Shown here in pieces: positions 28,256 to 36,421 of a stretch of DNA of 56,849 bases (its first letter is position 1; each line of letters starts with the position of its first letter). Origin of the DNA: Rhodospirillales bacterium (GTDB taxonomy: Bacteria > Pseudomonadota > Alphaproteobacteria > Rhodospirillales > Defluviicoccaceae); assembly GCA_016793875.1 (NCBI GenBank), contig JAEULG010000117.1, positions 1-56,849 on the forward strand, written 5' to 3'. The position numbers were made by a program, and so were the translations under genes. The notes under the pieces are model-generated. The model ran no database searches, was not told the origin of the DNA, and worked only from the letters and a program-made list of their open reading frames with translations.

Positions 28256-29833
28256 ATGCCGAAAGTGCTGATTTCCGACCGGATGAGCCCGGCCGCTGCC
28301 GATATCTTCCGGGCTCGCGGCGTCGATGTCGACGTCCGCCCTGGCCTCTCCCCGGACGCCCTGAAGGCGATCATCGGCGACTACGACGGCCTCGCCATCC
28401 GCTCCGCCACCAAGGTCACCGCCGATATTCTCGCCGCCGCCCACCGCCTGCAGGTGATCGGCCGCGCCGGCATCGGCGTCGACAACGTCGATATTCCCGC
28501 CGCCACCACCCGTGGCATCGTGGTGATGAACACGCCGTTCGGCAACTCCATCACGACCGCCGAGCACGCCTTGGCGCTCATGTTCGCGCTTGCCCGGCAA
28601 CTCCCCGCCGCCAATGCCTCGACCCACGCCGGCCTGTGGGAGAAATCCAAGTTCATGGGGGTGGAACTGGCTGCCAAGACGCTGGGAGTGATCGGCTGCG
28701 GCAACATCGGCGGCGTCGTCGCCGACCGCGCCCGCGGCCTGAAGATGAAGGTGATCGCCAACGACCCCTACCTCTCGGACGAGCGGGCGGAAACCCTTGG
28801 CGTCGAAAAGGTCGGGCTAGACCAACTCTATGCCCGCGCCGATTTCATCACCCTGCATGTGCCGGCGACCGAAGCCACCCGCGGCATGATCAACGCCGCC
28901 TCGCTGGCCAAGATGAAAAAGGGCGTGCGCCTGATCAACTGCGCCCGCGGCGCCCTCGTCGTCGAGGCCGACCTCAAGGCGGCGATCGAGTCCGGGCACG
29001 TGGCCGGTGCCGCGCTCGACGTCTTTGCCGTCGAACCGGCGAAGGCGAGCGTCCTGTTCGGGCTGCCCCAGGTGGTGGCGACACCACACCTGGGCGCGTC
29101 GACGGTGGAGGCGCAGGAGAAGGTGGCGCTGCAGGTCGCGGAGGAGATCGCCGATTTCCTGCTGACCGGAGCCGTCGTCAATGCCCTCAACATGCCGCCG
29201 GTCAGCGCCGAGGAGATGCCGAAGCTTCGCCCCTACATGAGCCTCGCGCGGCAGATCGGCCGGCTGATGGGGCAGCTTGTGGAGACCGCGGTCATTTCGG
29301 CGACCATCGAATACGAGGGCCACGCCGCCAGCCTGAACCGCAAGCCGCTGACCGCGCTGTTGCTGGAGGGGTTGCTGTCGCGGCAAACCGAAACCGTCAA
29401 CATGGTCAACGCCCCCAGCATCGCCAAGGAACGCGGCATCGCCCTGACCGAGGTCACCCGCGAGGCGGCGTCAGCGTATCAGACGATGATCCGGCTCACC
29501 GCGGTCACCCAGGCGCAGAGCCGCACCATCTGCGGCACTCTTTTCAACGGCGATCAGCCGCGGATCGTCGAGATCAAGGGGGTGCCGATGGATGCCCGAC
29601 TGCGCCCGCACATGCTGCTGGTGACCAACCATGACCGTCCTGGCCTAATCGGCCGGCTGGGTACCGTGCTTGGCGATGCAGGCATCAACATCGCCACCTT
29701 CAACCTCGGCCGCGACGAGGCGGGCGGCAATGCCATCGCCCTGATCGAGATCGACGAGGAACCGAGCGAAGCGGTGCTGGAGCAGGTGCGCGCCCTGCCT
29801 AACGTCATGCGGGTGAAGGCGCTGCGATTCTGA
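28256..29833 (+). CDS. serA: D-3-phosphoglycerate dehydrogenase
   Basis: First enzyme of serine synthesis, NAD-dependent oxidation of 3-phosphoglycerate. The 525-residue long form has the substrate domain split around the NAD domain (GVIGCGNIGG, about 144-153; then LHVPATEATRGMIN and NCARGALV). The intervening allosteric domain (about 320-450) and a C-terminal ACT domain (about 452-525, LVTNHDRPGLIGRLGTVL) follow, the latter suited to feedback by serine. The ATG at 28256 fits the family start (PKVLISDRMSP). Cotranscribed with serC. Confidence 0.96.
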   Translation: MPKVLISDRMSPAAADIFRARGVDVDVRPGLSPDALKAIIGDYDGLAIRSATKVTADILAAAHRLQVIGRAGIGVDNVDIPAATTRGIVVMNTPFGNSITTAEHALALMFALARQLPAANASTHAGLWEKSKFMGVELAAKTLGVIGCGNIGGVVADRARGLKMKVIANDPYLSDERAETLGVEKVGLDQLYARADFITLHVPATEATRGMINAASLAKMKKGVRLINCARGALVVEADLKAAIESGHVAGAALDVFAVEPAKASVLFGLPQVVATPHLGASTVEAQEKVALQVAEEIADFLLTGAVVNALNMPPVSAEEMPKLRPYMSLARQIGRLMGQLVETAVISATIEYEGHAASLNRKPLTALLLEGLLSRQTETVNMVNAPSIAKERGIALTEVTREAASAYQTMIRLTAVTQAQSRTICGTLFNGDQPRIVEIKGVPMDARLRPHMLLVTNHDRPGLIGRLGTVLGDAGINIATFNLGRDEAGGNAIALIEIDEEPSEAVLEQVRALPNVMRVKALRF

Positions 29834-30077
29834 GTGGGTACCGCCCCCGCAACTCCCCGGACTGTCCGGCGGGCGCCAGCGCCAGCGGCGTCGCACTGAT
29901 GCCGTTCAATGCGACGGAAGGCCCCGGCCGGCTGCGTTTACCTATGACAGGAGCCCCCATCAACCCTTCGGCGTTGTTGTAACAGTGCGCCTCGACTAAT
30001 ATTTTTTGCCGGCTGGATCGGAAAGCCGCTTGGCGCCCGGACTGGCCGGCAGCGGGAAATCAGGCCGGGAGGCGCAC

Positions 30078-31163
30078 ATGGGTTCTCGCATTAGTGGCGG
30101 CTGGGCGCACGCGGCGATGGCCGCCCTGGTTGCCGGCCTGCTGACGGCAGGCGCGGCGGGGGCATCGGCGGCGGGGGCCGTCGAACGGGTCCACTGGGAT
30201 GTGCCCATTGCGTTCTCCGCAAAGCTGCAGGCGATCGGGGATACCCTGCCGTGGGTATCGCAGCGTCTTGACGAGATCAGCGGCGGCAATGTCAAACTCG
30301 AGGTATTCGAGCCGGGTAGGCTGGTCCCCGGAACCGAGATCTTCCACGCCGTCTCCTCCGGCATGACCGACGCCGGATATACCTGGATGGGTTATGAACT
30401 TGGCGACGTGCCGGCCTCGGCACTGTTCGGCGCCGTGCCGTTCGGCATGGACCCCTGGGAATATATGGCTTGGTTCTACTTCGGCGGCGGCAAGGAGCTG
30501 GCGCGGGAGGTGTGGGCACCGCACCACATCGTGCCGATCTTCTGCGGCATCGTCAGCCCCGAGACCGCCGGCTGGTTCCGCTTCGAGCTCAAGTCTCTCG
30601 ACCAGCTGAAAGGGCTGAAGATCCGCTTCGCCGGTCTCGGCGGCAAGGTTCTGGAAAAGCTGGGCGCCACGGTCACGGTCATGCCGGCCGGCGAACTGCA
30701 GCAGGCGCTCGAAAGAGGCATCATCGATGCGACAGAGTTCTCCATCCCCAGCGCGGACGAACAACTCGGCTTCTACAAAATAGCGCACTACAATTACTTC
30801 CCGGGGTGGCACCAGCCGTTCACGGCGCAAGCGCTGTACGCGAACGAGAAGGCCTGGGCAAAGCTGTCGCCGGCGACACGGACACTGATCGAAACCACGT
30901 GCATGGCGGGCGTCACCTATTCGCTGGCGAAATCGGAGAGCCTGCAAGGCGCGGTGCTGAAGCGTTACAAGGACGCCGGCATCACCACGGTCGAGCTGTC
31001 CCAGCAGATCCTGGCATCGCTGCGCCAGGCAACCGACGAGGTCCTTGCCGAAGAGGCGGCGCGCGATGCCCTCTTCAAGAAGGTGCTGGACTCGCAGCGG
31101 GCGTTCGACGCCGTCTACAGACCGTGGCAGGCGCTCGCCTATCTTCGTCCCGGCGCCGGGTGA
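30078..31163 (+). CDS. TRAP transporter solute-binding protein, DctP type (orphan)
   Basis: A 361-residue periplasmic binding protein with a signal peptide (cleavage about residue 33, ASAAGA). DctP signatures are WDVPIAFSA, VKLEVFEPGRLVPG, GLKIRFAGLGGKVLEKLGA and PAGELQQALERGIIDATEFS. Presence of PSADEQLGFYKIAHYN suggests the mannitol/chloroaromatic-like subgroup with organic or keto acid ligands; the ligand is not certain. GGGAGG lies 5 nt before the ATG. No DctQ or DctM permease gene is adjacent, so the membrane part must be elsewhere or absent. Confidence 0.9.
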   Translation: MGSRISGGWAHAAMAALVAGLLTAGAAGASAAGAVERVHWDVPIAFSAKLQAIGDTLPWVSQRLDEISGGNVKLEVFEPGRLVPGTEIFHAVSSGMTDAGYTWMGYELGDVPASALFGAVPFGMDPWEYMAWFYFGGGKELAREVWAPHHIVPIFCGIVSPETAGWFRFELKSLDQLKGLKIRFAGLGGKVLEKLGATVTVMPAGELQQALERGIIDATEFSIPSADEQLGFYKIAHYNYFPGWHQPFTAQALYANEKAWAKLSPATRTLIETTCMAGVTYSLAKSESLQGAVLKRYKDAGITTVELSQQILASLRQATDEVLAEEAARDALFKKVLDSQRAFDAVYRPWQALAYLRPGAG

Positions 31164-31502
31164 GCGCAGAACCGGGACCTGCCAGCATTCAGCCGCCAAC
31201 CCGGACCTTCCAGCAGAACTGGCCGGATCCAGATCTGTCCCGCCCTTCGCCGGCCAACACCGAAACTGTCCGGCGGACCTGCGTCCGGCGCGCGGCAGCG
31301 ACGGGAACTTCCAGCGTCGCCAGCGCTTGCATTCACATCGGCTTGCGTTGCCTTTGCCGCCTTGCTACCCACTTTGATGGGAGCGTCACCGCTGCCCCAG
31401 CCTAACCTTCCGAGCGAAATCACCTGGCAAACCCTGGAAGAAGTCGGCAGGCGGGCTTCGGGTTCATCGACAGCCCGCATAACCTGGAGCATATTGCGCT
31501 CG
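31164..31502. other. Intergenic region upstream of the hopanoid operon
   Basis: Contains no convincing gene. The following MlaC-like frame is open back to 31362, but the extension has no signal-peptide logic. A promoter for the long plus-strand hopanoid operon should lie here; I see no strong -35/-10 pair. Confidence 0.45.
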
Positions 31503-32132
31503 ATGATCCGGTTACGTTGCATCACGCCGTCGCGGCGGGCTTTTCTCGCCGGACTGGCGATAATGGCTTTTGCCCCCCATCCCAGCCTTGGCGATTCGAG
31601 CACCGATGCGACCGCGTTCATCGCGGGCCTGTCGGATCAGGCCATCGCCTCGTTGACGACGCCAGGGATATCGCGGGAAGAGCGCGAGGCGCGCGCTCGC
31701 GCTCTGCTCAACGACTACTTTGCCGTCCAGGCCATCGCCCAGTTCGTCCTCGGGCGCTATTGGCGCACCGCCTCGGCTGAGGAGCGGGCCGAGTACCTGC
31801 GGTTGTTCGAACAGCTTATCGTGGTCACCTACGTCGATCGCTTCAGCCGCTATTCCGGCGAACGGCTGCGGGTTATCAACGCCGTTGCCGACGCGGATAG
31901 CGGCGACGTCACCGTCAATTCGGAGATCACCCGACCGGCGGGAGCGCCGGTACAGGTCGGCTGGCGGATTCGCCGGATGCCACCATCCTTGAAGATCATC
32001 GATGTCGTCGTCGAGGGGGTCAGCATGGGCCAGACGCAGCGTTCCGACTTTGCATCCGTCATCCGTAACAATGGCGGGACGATGACGGCTCTCCTCGACG
32101 AGATGCGCCGTCGCGTCCAACAGCCGACGTGA
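31503..32132 (+). CDS. MlaC/Ttg2D-family periplasmic lipid-binding protein
   Basis: A 209-residue protein of the family that carries lipids between outer and inner membrane. The N-terminus has SRRAFLAGLAIMAFAP, a twin-arginine-like signal. The body matches MlaC: REEREARARALLNDYFAVQ, FVLGRYWRTASAEERAEYLRLF, VVTYVDRFSRYSGERLRV and GWRIRRMPPSLKIIDVVVEG. The ATG at 31503 is chosen to put the signal at the start. The stop overlaps hpnC (GTGA), so it is the first gene of the hopanoid operon and probably handles hopanoids or phospholipids. Partner MlaEFD genes are not here. Confidence 0.85.
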   Translation: MIRLRCITPSRRAFLAGLAIMAFAPHPSLGDSSTDATAFIAGLSDQAIASLTTPGISREEREARARALLNDYFAVQAIAQFVLGRYWRTASAEERAEYLRLFEQLIVVTYVDRFSRYSGERLRVINAVADADSGDVTVNSEITRPAGAPVQVGWRIRRMPPSLKIIDVVVEGVSMGQTQRSDFASVIRNNGGTMTALLDEMRRRVQQPT

Positions 32133-33013
32133 GTCCGACACCCGGAAGAGCCGCCGCTCCCATGGCCGCGGGACACCCAAGCACCGTCGAAATGCCCTCG
32201 GGCAAGGACGCCGCGTACGAGAACTTCCCGGTGGGATCCTTCCTGCTTCCGGCGGCACTGCGACCCCACGTCGCGGTTTTCTATGCCTATGCCAGGGCTA
32301 TCGACGATATCGCCGACAGTTCCGAGTTGTCCGCTGCGGAGAAGGTGGCGCGGTTGGAAGGCTTCGCCCGGGTGGTGCGTGGCGAGGATCCGGGTGACGC
32401 CGGGTACGCCAAGGCCAGTGCCATGCGCCGCTGCCTACAGCAGACCGGCATCTCTCCCCGGCATTGCCTTGATCTGATCTCGGCCTTCCAGCAGGACGCG
32501 GTCAAAGGCCGCTATGCCGACTGGGCGGACCTGATCGACTACTGTGACCGCTCGGCGTCGCCGGTCGGCCGCTTCCTGCTCGACCTCCACGGCGGCCACC
32601 GCGGCGGATACGGGCCGTCCGATGCCCTGTGCAACGCGCTGCAGGTGATCAACCACCTGCAGGACTGCAAGGAGGATCACCGCGTCCTCGATCGCGTCTA
32701 CCTTCCCGGCGACTGGCTGGCCGCCGAGGGGGCGCGCATCGCAGACCTGCAGCAACCGGCGCTGACGCCGCCGCTGCGCCGTGTGCTCGGCCGCTGCCTG
32801 GACGGTGTGGACGCGCTCCTCGGCGAGGCCGCGACACTGCCCGGCGGCCTGCGCTCGCGCCGCCTTGCCATGGAGTCGGCGGCGATCATCAGCATCGCCC
32901 GGAGGCTGTCGGCGCGGCTGCGACGCGACGATCCCCTCGCCCGCCGTGTCGCGCTGGGCAAACCCGCTTTTCTCTGGTGCTGCCTGCGCGGTGCCGCATC
33001 ATCGCTGATGTGA
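32129..33013 (+). CDS. hpnC: Hydroxysqualene synthase HpnC
   Basis: A 294-residue trans-isoprenyl-diphosphate synthase family enzyme that converts presqualene diphosphate to hydroxysqualene. Aspartate motifs are AYARAIDDIAD (about 51-61) and NHLQDCKED. AENF-type start region AAYENFPVGSFLLP and SASPVGRFLLDLHG are HpnC-like. GTG start at 32129 overlaps the preceding stop by 4 nt. Acts between HpnD and HpnE in the three-enzyme squalene route. Confidence 0.92.
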   Translation: MSPTPGRAAAPMAAGHPSTVEMPSGKDAAYENFPVGSFLLPAALRPHVAVFYAYARAIDDIADSSELSAAEKVARLEGFARVVRGEDPGDAGYAKASAMRRCLQQTGISPRHCLDLISAFQQDAVKGRYADWADLIDYCDRSASPVGRFLLDLHGGHRGGYGPSDALCNALQVINHLQDCKEDHRVLDRVYLPGDWLAAEGARIADLQQPALTPPLRRVLGRCLDGVDALLGEAATLPGGLRSRRLAMESAAIISIARRLSARLRRDDPLARRVALGKPAFLWCCLRGAASSLM

Positions 33014-33016
33014 CCC

Positions 33017-34234
33017 ATGCTCTCGACCCTCCTGCTTGCAAGCGTACTGCTGTCCATCATCGGCTGGATCCACCTGCTCGGCTGGCGGGGCGGCTTCTGG
33101 AAGTCGGACCAACGCCTTCCCCCGTCCCCGCCTTGTCCGGCGGCTTGGCCGCGGGTGACAGTGCTGATACCGGCGCGCAACGAGGCCGAGGGGATCGGCC
33201 GGACCGTCCGTTCGCTGCTGGCGCAGGACTATCCGGGACCGTTCAGCATCATCCTCGTCGATGATCACTCGACCGACGGTACCGCCGGGATCGCTGAAGG
33301 CGCAGCCGACGGCGATAGCAGGCTCAGCATCCTTCGCGGGCAACCATTGCCGAAGCGCTGGACCGGCAAGCTATGGGCACTGCACCAGGGTTTGCAGAAG
33401 GCGCTGGAAACTGGTGATGCAGAATTCCTGCTGCTGAGCGACGGCGACATCGAACATGATGCGGCCAACTTGCGGCGGTTGGTCGCTCTGGCGCAGAATG
33501 AGCGACGTGATCTGGTGTCTCTGATGGTGCGGCTGCACTGCAAATCTTTCTGGGAGCGATTGCTGATCCCGCCTTTTATTTTTTTCTTCCAGAAGATCTA
33601 TCCCTTTTCATGGGTTAACGATCCACGCCGGCGGGAAGCGGCAGCGGCCGGTGGATGCGTGCTGGTGCGCGCCGCCACGCTGCAGGCGGCCGGGGGCATC
33701 GCCGCGATTCGCGATCAGCTCATTGACGACTGCGCCCTCGCCAGCCGGATCCAGCAGCACGGCGGCGTCATCTGGCTCGGGCTGAGCACGAAGACCCGCA
33801 GCCTGCGGACATCACCGCGGCTGCGCGACATCTGGCGGATGGTGACACGGACCGCGTTCGCCCAGCTCGATCGCTCAGCGGCAAAGCTGGCGCTCACCAT
33901 GGTGGGAATGCTGGTGCTCTATGCCGCGCCTCTCCTTGCCCTGGTGCACGGGGTGGCGACGCAAGACGGTGCCTTGGTGATCCTCGGCGCCCTCGCATGG
34001 GCGCTGATGGCGGCCAGTTTCTTACCGACAGTCAGGCTCTACCGGCTGCCGATGGCCTGGAGCCTGCTGCTGCCGGTCGCCGCGTTCCTTTACGTATTGA
34101 TGACCCTCGATTCAGCGCGGCTGCACTGGCTCGGCCGTGGCAGTCTGTGGAAGGGTCGCCACATCGCGGGCGATGCGGCGGCGGAAACGGGACTGCAGGC
34201 TGCCTCGATGACGGAGCAGGCCGGCCAGCAATGA
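33017..34234 (+). CDS. hpnB: Hopene-associated glycosyltransferase HpnB
   Basis: A 405-residue membrane glycosyltransferase of family 2. An N-terminal TM (about 3-22) precedes the GT2 core with VTVLIPARNEAEGIG and VDDHSTDGT, the DGDIEH metal site and a late RIQQHGG. Three C-terminal TM helices follow (about 290-370). HpnB is linked to hopanoid clusters; its acceptor and product remain unsettled. Positioned 3 bp after hpnC and overlapping hpnD by ATGA, so tightly cotranslated. Confidence 0.92.
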   Translation: MLSTLLLASVLLSIIGWIHLLGWRGGFWKSDQRLPPSPPCPAAWPRVTVLIPARNEAEGIGRTVRSLLAQDYPGPFSIILVDDHSTDGTAGIAEGAADGDSRLSILRGQPLPKRWTGKLWALHQGLQKALETGDAEFLLLSDGDIEHDAANLRRLVALAQNERRDLVSLMVRLHCKSFWERLLIPPFIFFFQKIYPFSWVNDPRRREAAAAGGCVLVRAATLQAAGGIAAIRDQLIDDCALASRIQQHGGVIWLGLSTKTRSLRTSPRLRDIWRMVTRTAFAQLDRSAAKLALTMVGMLVLYAAPLLALVHGVATQDGALVILGALAWALMAASFLPTVRLYRLPMAWSLLLPVAAFLYVLMTLDSARLHWLGRGSLWKGRHIAGDAAAETGLQAASMTEQAGQQ

Positions 34235-35106
34235 TACAAACAACGACCACTCCGGCTGCGAGCGTTGCCGGCCACCCTCTCGACCATGTCGAGGATATGG
34301 TCCGGCGATCCGGTACGTCGTTCTACTGGGCGATGCGCTTCCTGCCGGTGGAAAAGCGCCGCGCCATGTTTGCCGTCTATGCCTTTTGCCGGGAGGTCGA
34401 CGACATTGCCGACGAGCCCGGATTGATCGACGACAAGCGCCGCGCCTTGCAGGACTGGCGTGACGAGATCGGGCGCGTCTACGCCGGCAATGCCGCGCAC
34501 CCGGTAAGCACCGCGCTGCGCGGTCCAGTAGAACGGTTCGGGCTCCGTCGCGCCGACTTCCTCGCCGTCATCGACGGCATGGAGATGGACGCCGCTCCGT
34601 GCATCCGCATCAACGACATGGCCGAACTGCACCTCTACTGCGACCGGGTTGCCTGCGCGGTCGGGCGCCTTTCCGTGCGCATCTTCGGCATACCGGAGCC
34701 GGATGGCGACCTGCTTTCCGCCGCACTGGGCGAGGCGCTGCAGCTTACCAACATCCTGCGCGACCTGAAGGAGGATGCCGCCCGCGACCGCCTCTACCTG
34801 CCCTCCGACCTGCTGCGGGCGCACGGCATCGGCAGCATCGGCGACGCCGAAGCGGTGCTGCGCCACGGCGGCATCAGCGCGGTGTGCGAGGAGATCGCCG
34901 CCATCGCCGGGCGCCGCTTTGCCGAAGCCGCCGCGATCGCCGGCCGCTGCGACCGCAAGCTGGTGCGTCCAGCCGTCATCATGATGCAGGTGTACCGGCG
35001 CACCTTCGACCGCATGGCCGAGCGCGGCTGGAGAAGGTGGGCCGAGCCCGTCTCGGTTTCTCGCGCCGAGAAGCTGTGGGTGGCGCTACGCTACGGGATG
35101 GTCTGA
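34231..35106 (+). CDS. hpnD: Presqualene diphosphate synthase HpnD
   Basis: Condenses two farnesyl diphosphates to presqualene diphosphate. The 291 residues have FYWAMRFLP near the start, the first Asp motif YAFCREVDDIADE (about 51-63) and the second LTNILRDLKEDAARDRLYLP. The ATG at 34231 overlaps the hpnB stop; open frame before it belongs to the hpnB region. Followed with no gap by hpnE. Confidence 0.94.
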   Translation: MIQTTTTPAASVAGHPLDHVEDMVRRSGTSFYWAMRFLPVEKRRAMFAVYAFCREVDDIADEPGLIDDKRRALQDWRDEIGRVYAGNAAHPVSTALRGPVERFGLRRADFLAVIDGMEMDAAPCIRINDMAELHLYCDRVACAVGRLSVRIFGIPEPDGDLLSAALGEALQLTNILRDLKEDAARDRLYLPSDLLRAHGIGSIGDAEAVLRHGGISAVCEEIAAIAGRRFAEAAAIAGRCDRKLVRPAVIMMQVYRRTFDRMAERGWRRWAEPVSVSRAEKLWVALRYGMV

Positions 35107-36375
35107 GTGTCGGGCCGTGCGCACGTTGTCGGCGGCGGCCTGGCCGGCCTTGCCGCTGCGGTGGAGCTGGCCGCGGCCGGCCGGCCGGTCACCCTCTACG
35201 ATCAGGCGATCCGGGCCGGCGGCCGCTGCCGGTCCTTCTTCGACGAGAGCCTCGGCCGCACCATCGACAACGGCAATCACCTGGTGCTCAGCGGCAATAC
35301 CTCGCTGACCCGGTACCTGCGCCGGATCGGCGCCGAGGATCGATTGAGCGGCCCACAGCGGGCCGCCTTTCCCTTCATCGACCTCGCCACCGGAGAGCGC
35401 TGGACGGTGCGCATCGGCACCGGCCGGGTCCCGTGGTGGGTTCTCTCCGCCAGCCGGCGTATCCCCGGTACCCGGCTCGCCGAATATGCGTCGGCGCTGC
35501 ACTTGGCGCGGGCGGGGAGTGAGCGGACGGTCGCCGACTGCGTCGATACGAGCGGCGCCCTCTACCGGCGGTTCTGGGAGCCGTTGACGGTGGCAGTGCT
35601 GAACACCGCTGCCGACGAGGGTGCGGCACACCTGCTGTGGCCGGTGCTGCTTGAGACCTTCGGCCGCGGCGAAGCTGCCTGCCGACCGCGCATCGCCACC
35701 CACGGCCTTGCTGACAGCTTTGTCGATCCGGCGGTGGCGTTCCTGCGCGGCGCTGGCGCCGAGCTTCGCCTGCACACCCGGCTGCGCTCGATCGTTATCG
35801 GGGGTAGCCGCGCCCGGCTGCTGAACTTCGCCGGCGGCGGCGGAACCGAGGTGCCGATCGGCGCGGATGAGAGCTTGGTGCTGGCTGTACCGCCAGCGGC
35901 GGCGGCCGCACTGATGCCGGGGCTGACGACCCCGCAGCACAGCCGGGCGATCGTCAATGCCCACTTCCGCCTTGACGATGCGGTGCCGCAGCCCGACTTC
36001 GTGGGATTGGTGAGCGCTACCGCACAGTGGATCTTCGTGCGCGATGACATCGCCTCGGTGACGGTCAGCGCAGCCGACGGACTGGCCGAGGAGAGCAACG
36101 AGGCGATCGCGGCGCGGCTGTGGCCGGAGGTGCAGCAGGCGTTGCGGCTGCCGGCGGCAAGCCTGCCGCGCCACCGGATCGTCAAGGAGAAGCGGGCGAC
36201 GTTTGCGCAGACGCCAGCCGAAGCCGCCCGCCGCCCGGGCGCCCGCACGGCTCTTACGAATGTATTCCTGGCAGGGGATTGGACCGCCACCGGCCTGCCC
36301 GCGACCATCGAGGGAAGCGTGCGATCCGGACACACCGCAGCCGCGTGTGTCTTCGCAGGTGCATCAAACGCTTGA
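35107..36375 (+). CDS. hpnE: Hydroxysqualene dehydroxylase HpnE
   Basis: A 422-residue FAD enzyme of the amine oxidase/phytoene desaturase fold that reduces hydroxysqualene to squalene. The dinucleotide site HVVGGGLAGLAAAVEL (6-21) is followed by RAGGRCRSFFDE and NGNHLVLSGN. The C-terminal FLAGDWTATGLPATIEGSV completes the FAD site. GTG start directly abuts the hpnD stop. Last step before cyclisation by the next gene. Confidence 0.93.
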   Translation: MSGRAHVVGGGLAGLAAAVELAAAGRPVTLYDQAIRAGGRCRSFFDESLGRTIDNGNHLVLSGNTSLTRYLRRIGAEDRLSGPQRAAFPFIDLATGERWTVRIGTGRVPWWVLSASRRIPGTRLAEYASALHLARAGSERTVADCVDTSGALYRRFWEPLTVAVLNTAADEGAAHLLWPVLLETFGRGEAACRPRIATHGLADSFVDPAVAFLRGAGAELRLHTRLRSIVIGGSRARLLNFAGGGGTEVPIGADESLVLAVPPAAAAALMPGLTTPQHSRAIVNAHFRLDDAVPQPDFVGLVSATAQWIFVRDDIASVTVSAADGLAEESNEAIAARLWPEVQQALRLPAASLPRHRIVKEKRATFAQTPAEAARRPGARTALTNVFLAGDWTATGLPATIEGSVRSGHTAAACVFAGASNA

Positions 36376-36421
36376 CACGGCCCAGGGATTCAAGCGACCA
36401 AGCTTCCCGATTAATTGTGAC

